Source: Panulirus ornatus
Lineage: Eukaryota > Arthropoda > Malacostraca > Decapoda > Palinuridae
Direction: 5' to 3'
Assembly (NCBI RefSeq): GCF_036320965.1
Contig: NC_092271.1
Coordinates: forward strand, 28,467,036 to 28,531,035
Length of the DNA: 64,000 bases
In this document: piece by piece, positions 49,995 to 61,823 of the stretch
Numbering within the stretch: the stretch's first letter is position 1
Layout of the letters: each line of letters starts with the position of its first letter
Position numbers and translations under genes: made by a program
The notes under the pieces: model-generated
The model's database searches: none
Told to the model about the DNA's origin: nothing
Seen by the model: the letters and a program-made list of their open reading frames with translations, nothing else

Positions 49995-50278
49995 CTGTGC
50001 CTGGAGGTTGGTAACCACTAAATCTGGCGGCACAGTAAAGAGCTGCCTCATGGTTTGGGTGATGCGCTCTAAGTTTGGCCGCTGCTTCTGAGACTTGATC
50101 TTAGCTATGGACGTAAGGAGGCGCTGGAGCCACTCTTCCGAGCTTACCGTGGTGGTGCTGCTACTGCTGCTGCCAGCACTAACACCACCACCCCCTCCAC
50201 CACCTCCACCACCCCCACCTCCTCCACCACGGTCCCGGTCTTTAGGACCCATTGTGGTTCACTCTCACATCATTAAAA
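49995..50278 (-). CDS. KAT6: KAT6 (MOZ/MORF/enok) histone acetyltransferase, first coding exon
   Basis: Coding spans 50252 down to 49995: 86 codons beginning MGPKDRDR, then a poly-Gly run (about residues 9-23), a Ser/Thr linker, and the first half of a SAMD1-like winged helix. The signature EEWLQRLLTSIAKIKSQKQR followed by PNLERI (39-64) corresponds to the (E)WILEAIKKVKKQKQRP region of KAT6A/B; in the vertebrate proteins this domain binds unmethylated CpG DNA. The chosen ATG (50250-50252) is the first in-frame Met, and 26 nt of 5' UTR separate it from a strong acceptor (pyrimidine-rich, ending TTTCCCATTTCAG; first exon base 50278). At least one non-coding exon must therefore lie upstream. The donor is CAG/GTGAGA, phase 0. 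Family proteins usually start close to this domain; the Gly run is an arthropod-side extension. Confidence 0.93.
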
Positions 50279-51276
50279 CTGAAATGGGAAAGTAAAATTT
50301 CTCTTTAGAAACAAAACATAACTCTAACCACTTAACACTATATCCTAATCAAATGCTAAAAAATAAAATATTCTAAACTTATTCATGCAACTGAAAATTT
50401 GAAAAACTTATTAGAGGATGGCTATTTCACGATGACTATACTTATAAGAACAAGTTCAAAGGACCAACAAAGTCAGGTTTCAAAATCTACCCACAATACA
50501 CGAGAGTATTTTCCTACATAATAACCCAAGCTTATAAGATTATATATACATGATATAATTTCAAAAGGCTTAAAAATAGTAGCCTTTTAATAATAAGTGG
50601 CACCACTAACATCAATGTAAAAATACTTATAGCTCTAATACATTAACTGTCAAAGAACAAATTCATCCTAATGTGTCTTAGGCAACATGCCAGAAGGGTA
50701 AGAAATCCAGATGGTATTTTTAAACCAGGGAGTGAAGCATGGCTGGGATCACAGACTAATATATGACACTGGCAGAGCTGAAATAAAGTACAACAAAATA
50801 ATCGTTAACACTTCTCACCACAACACAAATAAGAAGGGCCATACATGGCACACATCCAACCTTTGAGCTAAGAAAAACTTACCTGAAAACTCCCAAGTAC
50901 TTTTGAACAAGTGCCCAGTAGGTAGGTACTGTGCACCACTGTCACTATGCTATGATGACTATAGTCTTGTAATTTACCACATTTACTATTCAACTGTCAC
51001 TTCTTAACAAGCTGAAAACTTTTCAGATGTGTTCCCCAATACTCACTAGACAATAAACAGTTACTTTCAAACAATCTTTGTCTTCTCTTTACAACACTAA
51101 ATATATGTTCAGTAAGTTTGCAATACTTTTAACACCCTTGCTATGGTCTAGAAGCCTGGGTTAATCACACCACAGGATCTACTAGAGAAAAGCTGCCATG
51201 ATGTTGATAACAAACAACTTGGCAAGACTGCGCGCTGTCTGGCAAGAGCCTGAAATGACCCGGCCTCGACTGCAGC

Positions 51277-51279
<3 letters not shown>

Positions 51280-51335
<56 letters not shown>

Positions 51336-51346
51336 AACACACACAA
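51280..51346. repeat. Compound (CT)n-(CA)n microsatellite
   Basis: About 20 CT then about 11 CA with one interruption. It is the only long dinucleotide tract found between 46.7 and 64 kb. Confidence 0.95.
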
Positions 51347-52330
51347 TGTGATGCGTCCATGTTTTGTGACGTTGCATCAAACCTCATCACCATTACCATT
51401 TCCCAATTTTTCTATTACTTATATACACATGGTACAATAACATAACAGATTCATATTCACTGTCTGATAGTAACTTTTAGGCCAAAAAATAGAAGCATCT
51501 AGCACCACTCTCTCAACTCTAGACCACAGCTAGATGATGTTAGCCATTAATACGTTTTAAAAGTATCAGAGAGACATCAACGTCTAAGGTGGATTTTTTT
51601 AAGTTCAACCAATCTCGTGATACTACAATAATATAAGTAACTGGCAACGGTAAATCTTGTGAGAACCAATCACAAGAGAGTGAGATGCGCACTTGGCACC
51701 AGACTATGCCGCAACCCCAAAATGCAATGTGGCTAACATTAATAGGCACGGCACTACATGATCAAACATGCCTTGTTCCACCAGAAACCAGAACCTCAAA
51801 ATCAAACCTTCACTCTACAACAAAGACACTGGTCTTGTAACTTTATCATTTTGATAATTAAGCATCTTATGTTGTTACTTCCAACTCCTTAGACTTCATG
51901 GCTCTACAATACTACCTACCACAGCAATCAGCTATAAATCTAAGAGCACAAAATGACAGGGCAGTGTAAAGGTAAGTACATACTTTCCAAAGTGGTAGCC
52001 CAGTTAAACAGTCAGCCATTCTAGTGCTTACAGAGGTGATGTAGAGTTGAAATATATCACCTTAGCAACAAGCCAGCTTTAATTTAGCAACAGCACTGAT
52101 CTACCAAAGTGGAGAACTTGATAAGCATGGTGATTTCTAAAAGTCACCTGTCACTTACTCCTCCTTAATAAATAATTTTGCTAATCTCTACTACGCTAAG
52201 TGTTACGTATATGTACAATAACAAACAAATCATTCTAAATGCAGCTGCTATTGGCTTTTTCCCATAACTAATACTTCCAAAATGTTAAGTCCTTATATCT
52301 TGATAAGCTTATTATGTAACATGAATCTTT

Positions 52331-52527
52331 CAGCAACTATGTTAACTGAAGACACTTACATTCATAAGGTACAGCTACAAACAGCAGAAGGATCTTTGCC
52401 CATTCTTAACAGAAAGCACCGTATTGTATATATTCTTAAGCAACTGTGTTAACTGAAAACACTTACATACATAAGATACAGCTACAAACAATATAAGGAT
52501 CTTTGCCCATTCTTAACAGAAAGCACC
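52331..52527. repeat. Tandem-like duplication, period 107 bp
   Basis: GTTAACTGAAGACACTTACA onward to AACAGAAAGCACC (52341-52420) recurs at 52448-52527 with roughly one difference in ten. Confidence 0.85.
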
Positions 52528-53045
52528 TTTTTTTTATATAAGAGGGAGGATTGACTAAAATTAGAACACGGGAGCCAGAGCTGCCTCAGAGCCTGGGAAG
52601 GACAGAATGTGTATTGTAGTTCTTTTAGATAAGATCCTACATAATATGAAATGAATATCATCAAACGGTTATATAACTTAGCACAAAGTAAATACTAAAG
52701 GATAAGCTTTAAATATTTACAATAAACTTGTGGATAATTTAAAACACTATAGATTAGCCAGTTCATTCAAACACAATATAAAGCTCTAGATTCTGATGGG
52801 CATATTAAAATACAATATTTTCCTTGTGCAATGATAAATACTGTACTTCAAAAACAAAAGATATTCACTTGAAAATCAATGGTATACAGGCCACTTTTAG
52901 AATGCAATGCAATACACCTCTACAATGTTGTATAATTATTTACAATCAAACTGAAATGAGCTGAAAAAATATCCTAAAGGTCACAAAAAATTTATTTTTT
53001 TAAGTAAGGTTCCACAGCAGCACATCTATTAATAAAACAAGAGAC

Positions 53046-53245
53046 CTGGGCGTGACGCGGCCCCAGCATAAGATCACGACACACCAAATCCAAACATGGC
53101 TGAGAATATCCTGCGCATTGCAACGCCCAGGCCCAATGCGCACTGGTCTCGATGGGCTTCTACCCAAGATGGATCAAAAACACTACACTTCAGTGGATAC
53201 TAAGTACAGGGATGCATGGCAGAAGGTTGTCCAACCTAATAGCAT
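53046..53245. other. GC-rich island in the AT-rich intron
   Basis: About 200 bp (starting near CCTGGGCGTGACGCGGCCCC) is far richer in G, C and CpG than its surroundings and lies in an open plus-strand frame (53052-53522). No domain is recognised. It could be an inserted repeat, a retrocopy or a regulatory element. Confidence 0.4.
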
Positions 53246-53799
53246 ATTTCCTACACAATGCCACCTTCAAACAGCATATGTATTTCTTCTTGCTATTCGG
53301 CATTTCCACATCTTGTACATTACCACAGCTTCTTTACATAAGTTAAATCTCTTCACCATAAAGTGCCACAACAACTCCTATTACAAAATGCTACTATGCC
53401 ATATTCCTATTTTGTGCTACTTTATTTCCTGCAAGCTGCCATTCCCCCTCTACACCAACTGCTTCCCTACTCCCTTCTTATGTAGTCCCATCAATCCTTC
53501 TCCATGCAAAGCACCACCATAACCTTCAACTACTTACACAAAGCCACTAAGTCTCCATCTCCTATACAATGCCAAGCTGCCTCCCCCATTCCATTGCTAG
53601 TTTCCCTTCAACATAATGTGCCAATGTATCACCTATACAGTAAAAGAAAACCTTCATTAATCCTCCAGGGGTTCTAACATAACAAATCCTCACAATAAAA
53701 TGTTGCAATACCATTTCCCAAAATGATGCCACACTGCACACCTAAAAATTAAATCACTCTTCCTCCTAAAACTTCATGTCCCAATAAAATACCACAACA

Positions 53800-54110
53800 C
53801 CTCTTCTGTGTCATGTAATTATGCCTTTTCTCTATATATACTTCCACCATGCCTCCTTCCTACTGAACCACCACTTCCTGTAGTATCTTTATATACTGTC
53901 ACCATGCCTCCTCCCTACAGAGTTAAAAGTTACAATAGTAAATCCTGTATAGATTGCCACCATATCTCCCACATAATGAACCACCATTTACTATAGTATC
54001 ATCCCTACATACTGCCACCATGCCTCCTCTCTCCACAACTGCCAGTTACGGAAACATATCTTCTCTACATACTGACACCACGCCCCTTCCCAAAAGACCC
54101 ACCAGATATT
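53800..54110. repeat. Degenerate ~60-bp tandem repeat
   Basis: TACTGCCACCATGCCTCCTC-like modules with ACCACYWSTTACTRTAGTATC-like partners recur about five times. Confidence 0.55.
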
Positions 54111-57100
54111 GTATGATTTCTAAATACTGCTAACTTGCCGACTACCTTTAAAGCCACCAGTTACTGCAGTACTTCCCACTGTTTACCACTCCTAAAAATT
54201 AAAAAATTAATCTAATTACATTGTCATTAAACTACACACAAAGTGAGGACAACTGTACAAATGACCTATGTAGGAAGATAAGAAACAGTAAAGAATGTAG
54301 ATGACAATCATATAAGGTGAAAAACAGTACAAATAATGACCTGTTATGATGGTACTGCAATTTAACACATATGGTATATGGGAGGTTGTTAAAGAAAACC
54401 TGTGTAGGGATACAGGGTGAAAAAAGTAAACAAAAAGATATGAACAAATGCAGAGTGAACAAATAAAGCATTAAGACAGCTGAGATAAGGTGGCATAAAA
54501 GATTACCGAACCTGTGCTACAATATTTTGAGAGCAAATGTGGAAGCGTGAATCAGTATACCATACAGCAACCAACTCACCAAATGACAAGAAAATGAATA
54601 AATAAGAAATCCACTGGAATTGTAGTAGATTGCTTACATCTCACTATGAGGAGGTAATGCATAAATGAGCTTACAGACTATATGTAATCAGTCTCATAAG
54701 AAAAAGGTTCTACTGTTCAATAAACTATAACAAAGTAAAATTCAAATACTATAAACTGTATACAAAAAACACCACATCCTGTATACACCACCTGTAAAAT
54801 AAGAGTTGCTATGTTCAGTGAATACATACAAAAAAATATTTCTGCAAAAACTTTAAAACCCTAGCATAGAACGTGGATACCATGAATGGGACAAAATGCA
54901 GCAGAGAGATAACTACCAATCCACTAAGGACATTAAATTCAGTTCATATTAAGCATCTATGAACTATGTAAGACAAAACAAAATATGACTAAATCATGAT
55001 GGTGTGTGCATCAAATTATCAAGGGGCTAGTTGAAAAAATAGAAGACTGAAATGTAGAGCAGCAAAGTGAAAATTACAAATCAGCAAAGAGCAATCCATC
55101 AGAAAAATGTCAAGAGCACCAAAGCATTCAAAGCAACTATACTGAAATTCAAGTGCATGATGTAATTAACCTATAGGAATAAAGTCCACAAAATTATCAA
55201 TACTACTTGCAGAGGTTTACCAAGAGGAGAGCCTTCATTCCAAAATCATAAAAAAGGATGTTTATTATAGAAATTTACCAAGTTAACAATGTAGGTAAAT
55301 TCAACTTAGGATATTTGATGCTATATATAGTCCCACAGTAAAGATTCTCATACATGAAGTGTCAGGATAAACATGGAATTAAAACTGTAAGATGTTTTCA
55401 GTTCACTGAAAACTTTCTAATATATCCTAATAAGAAGATATATACGTATAATTAACTCAATATTCATAAAAATGCTGTTCACAAAGTCAGTAGATCCTAT
55501 AACATATGGATGGCCAAGACACTCCATATACGTAATTCAAATATATGTAAAAAATCTCCACTGACAAAAACATTTAAGATAGAAATGGTACCTGACACTT
55601 AAATTTGGCTAATTCTCTACCCAACAACAACAATCCTCCCCCCCCCAAAAAAATCACCTAGATACCAAACTAGATGCTGCCAAATTAAGGAATCTCCAAT
55701 CTTTTTAATGCTTGTCTTCAGTAATACCTCAAAAAATATTTCACTCTACAAAGCTGGTTCCCTTACAATTCGGGATCTTGTACCAAAGACTGTCGCCATT
55801 TATCAATGTTTTGTTTCAACTCAACGGCTGTTGGAGAAAATGAGACTCTCTATACCTGTGACTTGGCAAACAGGTGACCAGCCTTGAAAGGCAAAGTTAC
55901 AGCCTCTCCATCTTATAGTGCTTTGTTAACTTCATTTTTCAGTATTTCATTTTTGGGTAATGGGCACTGGATATCTAAGAAAAAAAATGGCAAAATACAT
56001 TTCATAAGTGTAAAATGATGTATCAATTTAAGTGCCAAAAAATCTGGAAAAAAAAATAGGGATAATACACTGAGAGATATCCCTACATGACCTCTGATAT
56101 TCAAATTAGTCACAGCAAAGGATAATGGAGTAGTTTTCTTTTAAATGCTTCATTGTTAGCATGATGAGGAAGACAACTAATATGCAACTGCCAAGTGTAA
56201 GCCATGCTAAGACATGGCAAAGTGCTTAAAACAAGTTTAAATGTGCAGAGCATGCCAGTGTAAACTAATGATATGAGACTCACTGTGGTATAATGCACAT
56301 GCATTAAAACTTTCTGTAGTATGACATAAAACGCTGGCATCATCTTCATCTACAGGTTTCTAAGAGTGTTACTGAACTCTACCTGCAAATGGTTAGACCA
56401 CAGTCAAGAAATTACCTTAAGCTAGGATATATCAATAGTTGGAAAGGAGTACCATCTTCTCTAAGACCTTGTCACTCCATATGGGACCATCATTTACTTG
56501 CTCCTGCATTAAAAGCAACCTCAAAGTTGCATGAGCCCTATAAAAGAGGGGCCTGGGCTTGTATAATATGGTAATAATAATAAATAACTGTTCTCAGTTA
56601 AGTCTTCATCAGTACCTCTGCCATCTTATGGTATTGCTACTAAGTAGAGATATTCAACTACAAAAATACAGCATGGTACACAATTTCTTTTTTACTATCA
56701 GAGGTCATGTCTGGATGATCACTATATCTGTATCATTACTAAATCTATGAAAGCTTTTTCCATTAAATGTACAGCATGCATGTGGTCGATGCTTCAGAGC
56801 ACAGAAGTCAATGAGTTATTCCATTCCCAAGTTCTTGCTAGTTGCTTTTAACCTGGTTCAGGAAGCACTTCTGGTCTGGCACTACACTTGAGGACAGATG
56901 AAGCAAAGCTATTCATGTTCCTCAAGGATTGAGTACTGAAGTTACTGTAGCTTTAATGAAGGACTGGCTGTGACACTGCGACTTTATATCTGAAAAGTTC
57001 TTTGTAAAAATAATCTTTTTTGTTTTAGTCTGTTGTACAGTAACTCATATCATACTCACACAATTTTTCTTTTACACAGCTCAGAGCAACTAGCACTGGG

Positions 57101-59651
57101 AGCTGTGCTTAAATACAGTATGGCAATAATGTAAAGCTGAATCCTTCAGTAGTTGCTGTCTGTCAATGGAGTAGATAAAAGTTTGTTCTAACTAAAGTTT
57201 GTTCTAACTAAAGTTTTCTTCCAAGGACAACAAATCATAATTACAATTTCTATCATCTTATTCCTAAAACATATTGCATGCTTTCATGCACAGAGATTTT
57301 TCATAACAAATGCTGTACTGTAAACTCAGGCTTTCTAAAATTTATATAGTGTAGTACAAGCAACAATTTTCAAGTAAGAACAGTTAAGAATGATGTATCA
57401 AAAGTAAAATTCTTATCAATGCCTTATTCATATATCAAAATTTGTCCCCCTCAATGCATTATTCACCCGGTTGGGTTACTATTTTCTATTACTTCAGTGT
57501 CTGTGAGTTATGGACAGAGAGTTTTGACTCATGATGCCATGTCTCTTAACCATGTACATATATGCCATGGCAATATTCTTTTGCAGACAGCATACATAAA
57601 TTCACAAAGTATGATAGTACACAATGTTCAAGATATGGGGCCCTATTAGCATAAAACTCCCTCCATGTACAGTACAAATAGTTAATTACACACCCCAGCT
57701 AAAGCAAAATGCCCATTTAATGACCATCCACTAGGTGATCCACTAGGTGAGGTTGAACAGCAGGGTTGGTTTGGGGGTATATACATCAGTGCTCCAATTA
57801 ACAACAAACTCAGTCTTCTGTCCCCCCATGTGATAATAACTTCAGCTATCATATGCCTGCAGGTTTTCCTTAGAATAAGACAATTCAATTTCACAACTGC
57901 TATGAAGCTCTCAAACAGCAATACTGTATGGTAACTCAAATCTAATATGAAAATCAAAAACTCATTTTTATGAACTCCAGTGACAGCAACACAAGAATGT
58001 TAAAAGAAATGCTCCCAGTCTTAGTTCCAATGACAAAAATGCACTATTTTAGCAATGATAATACAAATTACAAGAATTGACAGTTCATGCTGATAAGAAA
58101 AAAGTTTTTCTATTTAACAAATCAGTCTACTAAAAGATAATTTAACAATAAATAAAACTCAATGCCTCTAGTTCCCCAACATACTACAAAGCTATAATAC
58201 CATTATGGAACAGTAATTAGACACCATCAATTTAAAACATCATTCCACAAAAAAAATAATAAAAATATTTTCCTGCAAGTACATAATATCTACATAAGAT
58301 AAAAAATACCATCACTAGTAACAAAAACCTCCAAAATCACTTAATTCATAATGTTAACACTGTTGCAGTGCAGCCATTTCCTTAACATTCCAATGACAAC
58401 CAAACCAGCTATTTCCTTTTACACCCACCCATATTATGCAACCTACCAATGCTAATGGAGACCCACTTAATACTATACCACATCTACTGTCCACTGCAGC
58501 AAGCAAGGGTGTACTTTATTCTGTCAATTTAATACACTCTATATGTGATATTTGAGCAGAATAAACACAGTTTGTGATATTATAAAACTTTTTCAAAAAT
58601 TGTAACACCAATGATATGTAAGTTGATGCAAAGAACACACAAACACTTAAATCCTGTCCTTTTCAAATTAGATATTCATATCTACAAGCTAGGTATCCAC
58701 CTGAAATTTCTGCAACAGTATGAATTCTGCATATGACCAGACAAATATTTTTTTTGGGAGGGGGGGTGATTTTTGTTATATGGTACCTCAATAAAACCTA
58801 ATGATCCAATTATACAAGACAATTGAGCTTCCTTTCACTGATGTAAATTCAATGGTACTTGTCTGAAGATGGCAGGTAGATGACAAGACAAAAATTATAC
58901 CCTACACCTTAAAATGAATTACAGTAATAAAATTCTCAATAGAAATGTTCAAACAATTTACTTCATTCTTTGTTTCTTGATATTTTTCCCATAAGCTTGT
59001 GTTTCTTACCATATAAAGCTTTGTTATCTTATTGTTTTCTCTTAAAAAATTTACCTGGCTGTACACCAAATGAAGGTGAATTTACTCAGCTCTCATATGC
59101 ATATGAACTTCGATTCAGAGTGAAAAATGGATCTCTTTCTATGTGGATTTTATAGCTTGATTTGCGGCTTAAGTGCTTTATCTATTAAAAGTCTGTAATC
59201 ATAGAAAAATCATCGAAAAACCTAAAGAAAGAGTCAACCTCTTAAGTTTATGATTTACATTTTTTAAAACATTCCATAACTGGTTTAGGACCATTTCAAT
59301 ATGCACTATAAAAAAAACAGCAAATCCACATCAGATATCTTCCTTTTATCATAAACATAAAAAGATTTAGCCAAAACACTAACCAGAATCTAGGTTCATC
59401 GACAACTGCGCATGCACAATGTTATAAAATACGTTCCCACTAATTAAATTTTGTTATCACTTCCCCAGAACTTAATAAAGTGGTTACCAGGCCCTACACA
59501 AATGATGGATATCAGTAGTCAAATTAAGCAAACAGGGGCCTACCAGGCCCTAAACAAATAATGAATATCAGTACACCAATCATAAGGGCCATATTTACCA
59601 GTTTATAAAGTAATTTCAAAACTGAACTAATCAACAATTTTGAAGATGTAT

Positions 59652-59747
59652 GTGGAATTAATGCCCTGTTATGATGAACAAGGATGAACATTAGAAAGAT
59701 ATGGAATTAATGCCCTGTTATTAAACAGGGATGAACATTAGAGCTAA
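59652..59747. repeat. 49-bp duplication, one copy with a hairpin
   Basis: TGGAATTAATGCCCTGTTAT begins at 59653 and 59702, and both copies end GGATGAACATTAGA. In the second copy CCCTGTT / AACAGGG (59713-59730) form a 7-bp stem around ATTA. Confidence 0.85.
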
Positions 59748-60376
59748 TTCCTCTGAAAAGATACAATCTATAGAAAATCATTGTAATGCTAAACACAAAT
59801 CTGAAACCTCGCACGTTTTAACTACATTACCTGCAACTTAATAATGAAAGTGAAAATGCAACTTAATAATGAAAGACCGAAAATCATCTATAAAATATCA
59901 AAGTAAGTTCTTCCAAAGCAACATGTCAATCACCAGGTCTGTAAACAAAGCAGACTTGCATAATCAAACCAATTTAGTCCAACCTATAAGATAAACAGCA
60001 TAGTTTGATCTCACACCAAACTGAGCGACTGAGATGAAACCTCGAAATTTATGGTGTCTAAACTATTGAAAGCAGTGTGAGGGACCAGCCAGAGTATGAT
60101 GGCTGTAAATGCCTAAAAGCAGCACTCGCACGCGTAACAAATGATCGATGAAAAAAAATAGCTTAAAAGCAGGTAACAAGAATCCTCAAAATCCTACATA
60201 AAAGTAACACCGTGATAAAATGCATTTTCTGTTAAAAGTTACAGCAAACATTTTATCACAACTTTTGCAATATGGCGATCTCGCAACATGAAAGTGGACG
60301 TAAGCAGTTATCATTAGGCCAGTGTCAATACTAACACAAGCGCAGCTTCAACGACGGTGTTAAAACATCTTTTACA

Positions 60377-60682
60377 ATGAAAATCTGGAATGCATTGTTG
60401 TGCCTTTTCATATCCTTTCCATATTCTGATTATGCATACGAAGTTTCCCTACAATGTAACTCTTATACAGGCTTTCAGATCTGAAAGCCCGTGAACTACG
60501 TAAATGTAACAGACGGCAACTGTTATCACCTATACCTTTATCAACTCCATATACCCAAATCCGTTGGGTCCATGAACTGCTGCAGCATGTACGGCAATAA
60601 TGTGACGAAAATTGAATTCCTCCTCCGTCTTGACACAAAAACTCCCTCGCTTCCCATTGCCAACCACCACACATGTCTATAG
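60377..60682 (+). pseudogene. Secreted C-type-lectin-like reading frame, interrupted by an in-frame stop
   Basis: From ATG 60377 the frame encodes a clear signal peptide (MKIWNALLCLFISFPYSDYA, hydrophobic core, likely cut after Ala20) and 15 more residues, then TGA at 60482-60484. The same frame continues open to TAG 60680-60682. The continuation resembles the start of a C-type lectin domain: NYVNVTDGNCYHLY (usual F/Y-x-x-V-x-x-x-C-Y) followed by a KS-x(6)-CSMYGNNVTKIE stretch (usual SW--A---C---GG-LV-IE). The tryptophan is replaced (KSV). The rest of the domain with its later cysteines and ligand-binding motifs is absent; it may lie in further exons or be lost. The TGA stands roughly where such domains carry their first cysteine, with KP after it. 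It could be a dead gene copy, a sequence error, or chance similarity. Confidence 0.45.
60470..60489. repeat. Perfect 20-bp palindrome at the stop codon
   Basis: GGCTTTCAGA followed directly by TCTGAAAGCC, with no spacer. It contains the TGA that breaks the lectin-like frame. Confidence 0.9.
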
Positions 60683-60748
60683 TCTCTATATAGCATAATC
60701 GCCTCACAGGATGCTAACCCACGTATCAGGAATCTGATCAGTTTCCCA

Positions 60749-60754
60749 ACTTAC
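60749..60754 (-). other. Candidate 5'-UTR splice donor for KAT6
   Basis: On the minus strand GACG/GTAAGT is a consensus donor whose last exon base would be 60755. It could join a non-coding first exon to the acceptor at 50279. A rival donor, GACGG/GTAAGC, lies at 62778-62783. Confidence 0.35.
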
Positions 60755-60995
60755 CGTCACACTATTCTATAGCTCTCTAACGCCAGTGTTGGTAAACAAA
60801 CCAATTCGTGACTGGCAAAAAATTCCTTGGCTCAGATTTCTCGACTCATAACATGAAATACGATCCTTAGAACTACCAATGAGTCCATCTTCACCATGTA
60901 AGAGAACTAAAACCATACCTAAACAAACTGAAACGCAGATCTTGATGTGCTGTCCATATTCCGCGAAATTAAAAGCCGTTTAAACATGACACAAA

Positions 60996-61005
60996 GTCAC
61001 GTGAC
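60996..61005. promoter_or_regulatory. GTCACGTGAC palindrome (USF / MiT-TFE CLEAR-type E-box)
   Basis: This is a full 10-bp match to the CLEAR/USF consensus. It lies 240 bp upstream (minus sense) of the candidate donor at 60754 and near ETS sites, as in CpG-type core promoters. Confidence 0.5.
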
Positions 61006-61097
61006 CTGTCAACGTCCGAAAGCTCTGTCATGGAGCGTGGAGAGTAACTCGCCCGCCGTGTTCGAATCGGTGGCGGCAAGCGGACAGACCCCCCAAG

Positions 61098-61105
61098 CCG
61101 GAAGT
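61098..61105 (+). promoter_or_regulatory. ETS-type site CCGGAAGT
   Basis: Consensus ETS/GABPA motif; a second CCGGAA lies at 61164-61169. The surrounding 61010-61110 is the most CpG-rich sequence between 50 and 61.7 kb. Confidence 0.45.
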
Positions 61106-61795
61106 GCGAAGGAAGCACCCACAAACACGTCCTGTTTGGCAGTTTTCCCATATCTGAAAGTAGCCGGAAAGGTTCTGCCACTAAAAATTAATTACCTTTT
61201 ACACTCAACTGGCCTGTTATGTACACTTCGAACAATAATCACTATCAAAACAACGTATATTTTGGCATGTACCAAACCAGGGACTGTTTCTATAATCCAC
61301 ATGCAACATCTTGTCAAATGTTGCCTTACGACAGCTGTTTTTATATTCACATTTGTACTAGAAATTACAAAACTAAAATTATATTTCTAAACGAAATACC
61401 GTGAAAACTTTTAATTTCACAATTAAACCTGGTTATACTGGAGTTCCCACAAGTCTGCAAAAAAGCAAACCCTAAACCTAGAGTGATGTCCGCATGTCTC
61501 ACTGACAGAAAAGCAAACACCATCCTAGTCTCCTTTCTTAAACCTCTCGACTTAGCTCCATCACATCATTAAGTGAAACGTGTTCTATAATTAGAGCGTT
61601 ATCTACATTTATCACGGAATAAGCTCTATCTTCACCCTTCATCTGATAAACAACCGAGCCACACAAGCTGACAACAGTAAGATACGTTACAATACATTAC
61701 TTTTTATATACATGAATACAATCAATTATGAGTTTCCCTTCCGGTTGGTGTAGCGAACGTTGGGTTAGCGCAGGACACTTCACAGCTGACTTGAA

Positions 61796-61804
61796 TTTCG
61801 CGCC
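61796..61804 (+). promoter_or_regulatory. E2F-type site TTTCGCGCC
   Basis: Exact match to the E2F consensus, 20 bp upstream of the candidate ATG at 61824. TTTTCGCG recurs at about 61852. Confidence 0.45.
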
Positions 61805-61823
61805 AACAAATGCTAACAACCAA

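Larger units (their letters stand above)
50279..60376 (-). other. KAT6: Presumed KAT6 5' intron, AT-rich
   Basis: Upstream of the acceptor at 50279 lies about 10 kb of AT-rich sequence without a recognised coding exon on either strand. Its contents are a (CT)n-(CA)n tract (51280-51345), a 107-bp-spaced duplication (52331-52527), a GC-rich island (53046-53245), degenerate ~60-bp CCACCATGCCTCC modules (about 53800-54110), and small duplications at 57187-57216, 57726-57750, 59467-59577 and 59652-59747. Several 60-90-codon frames are expected by chance. Confidence 0.6.
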
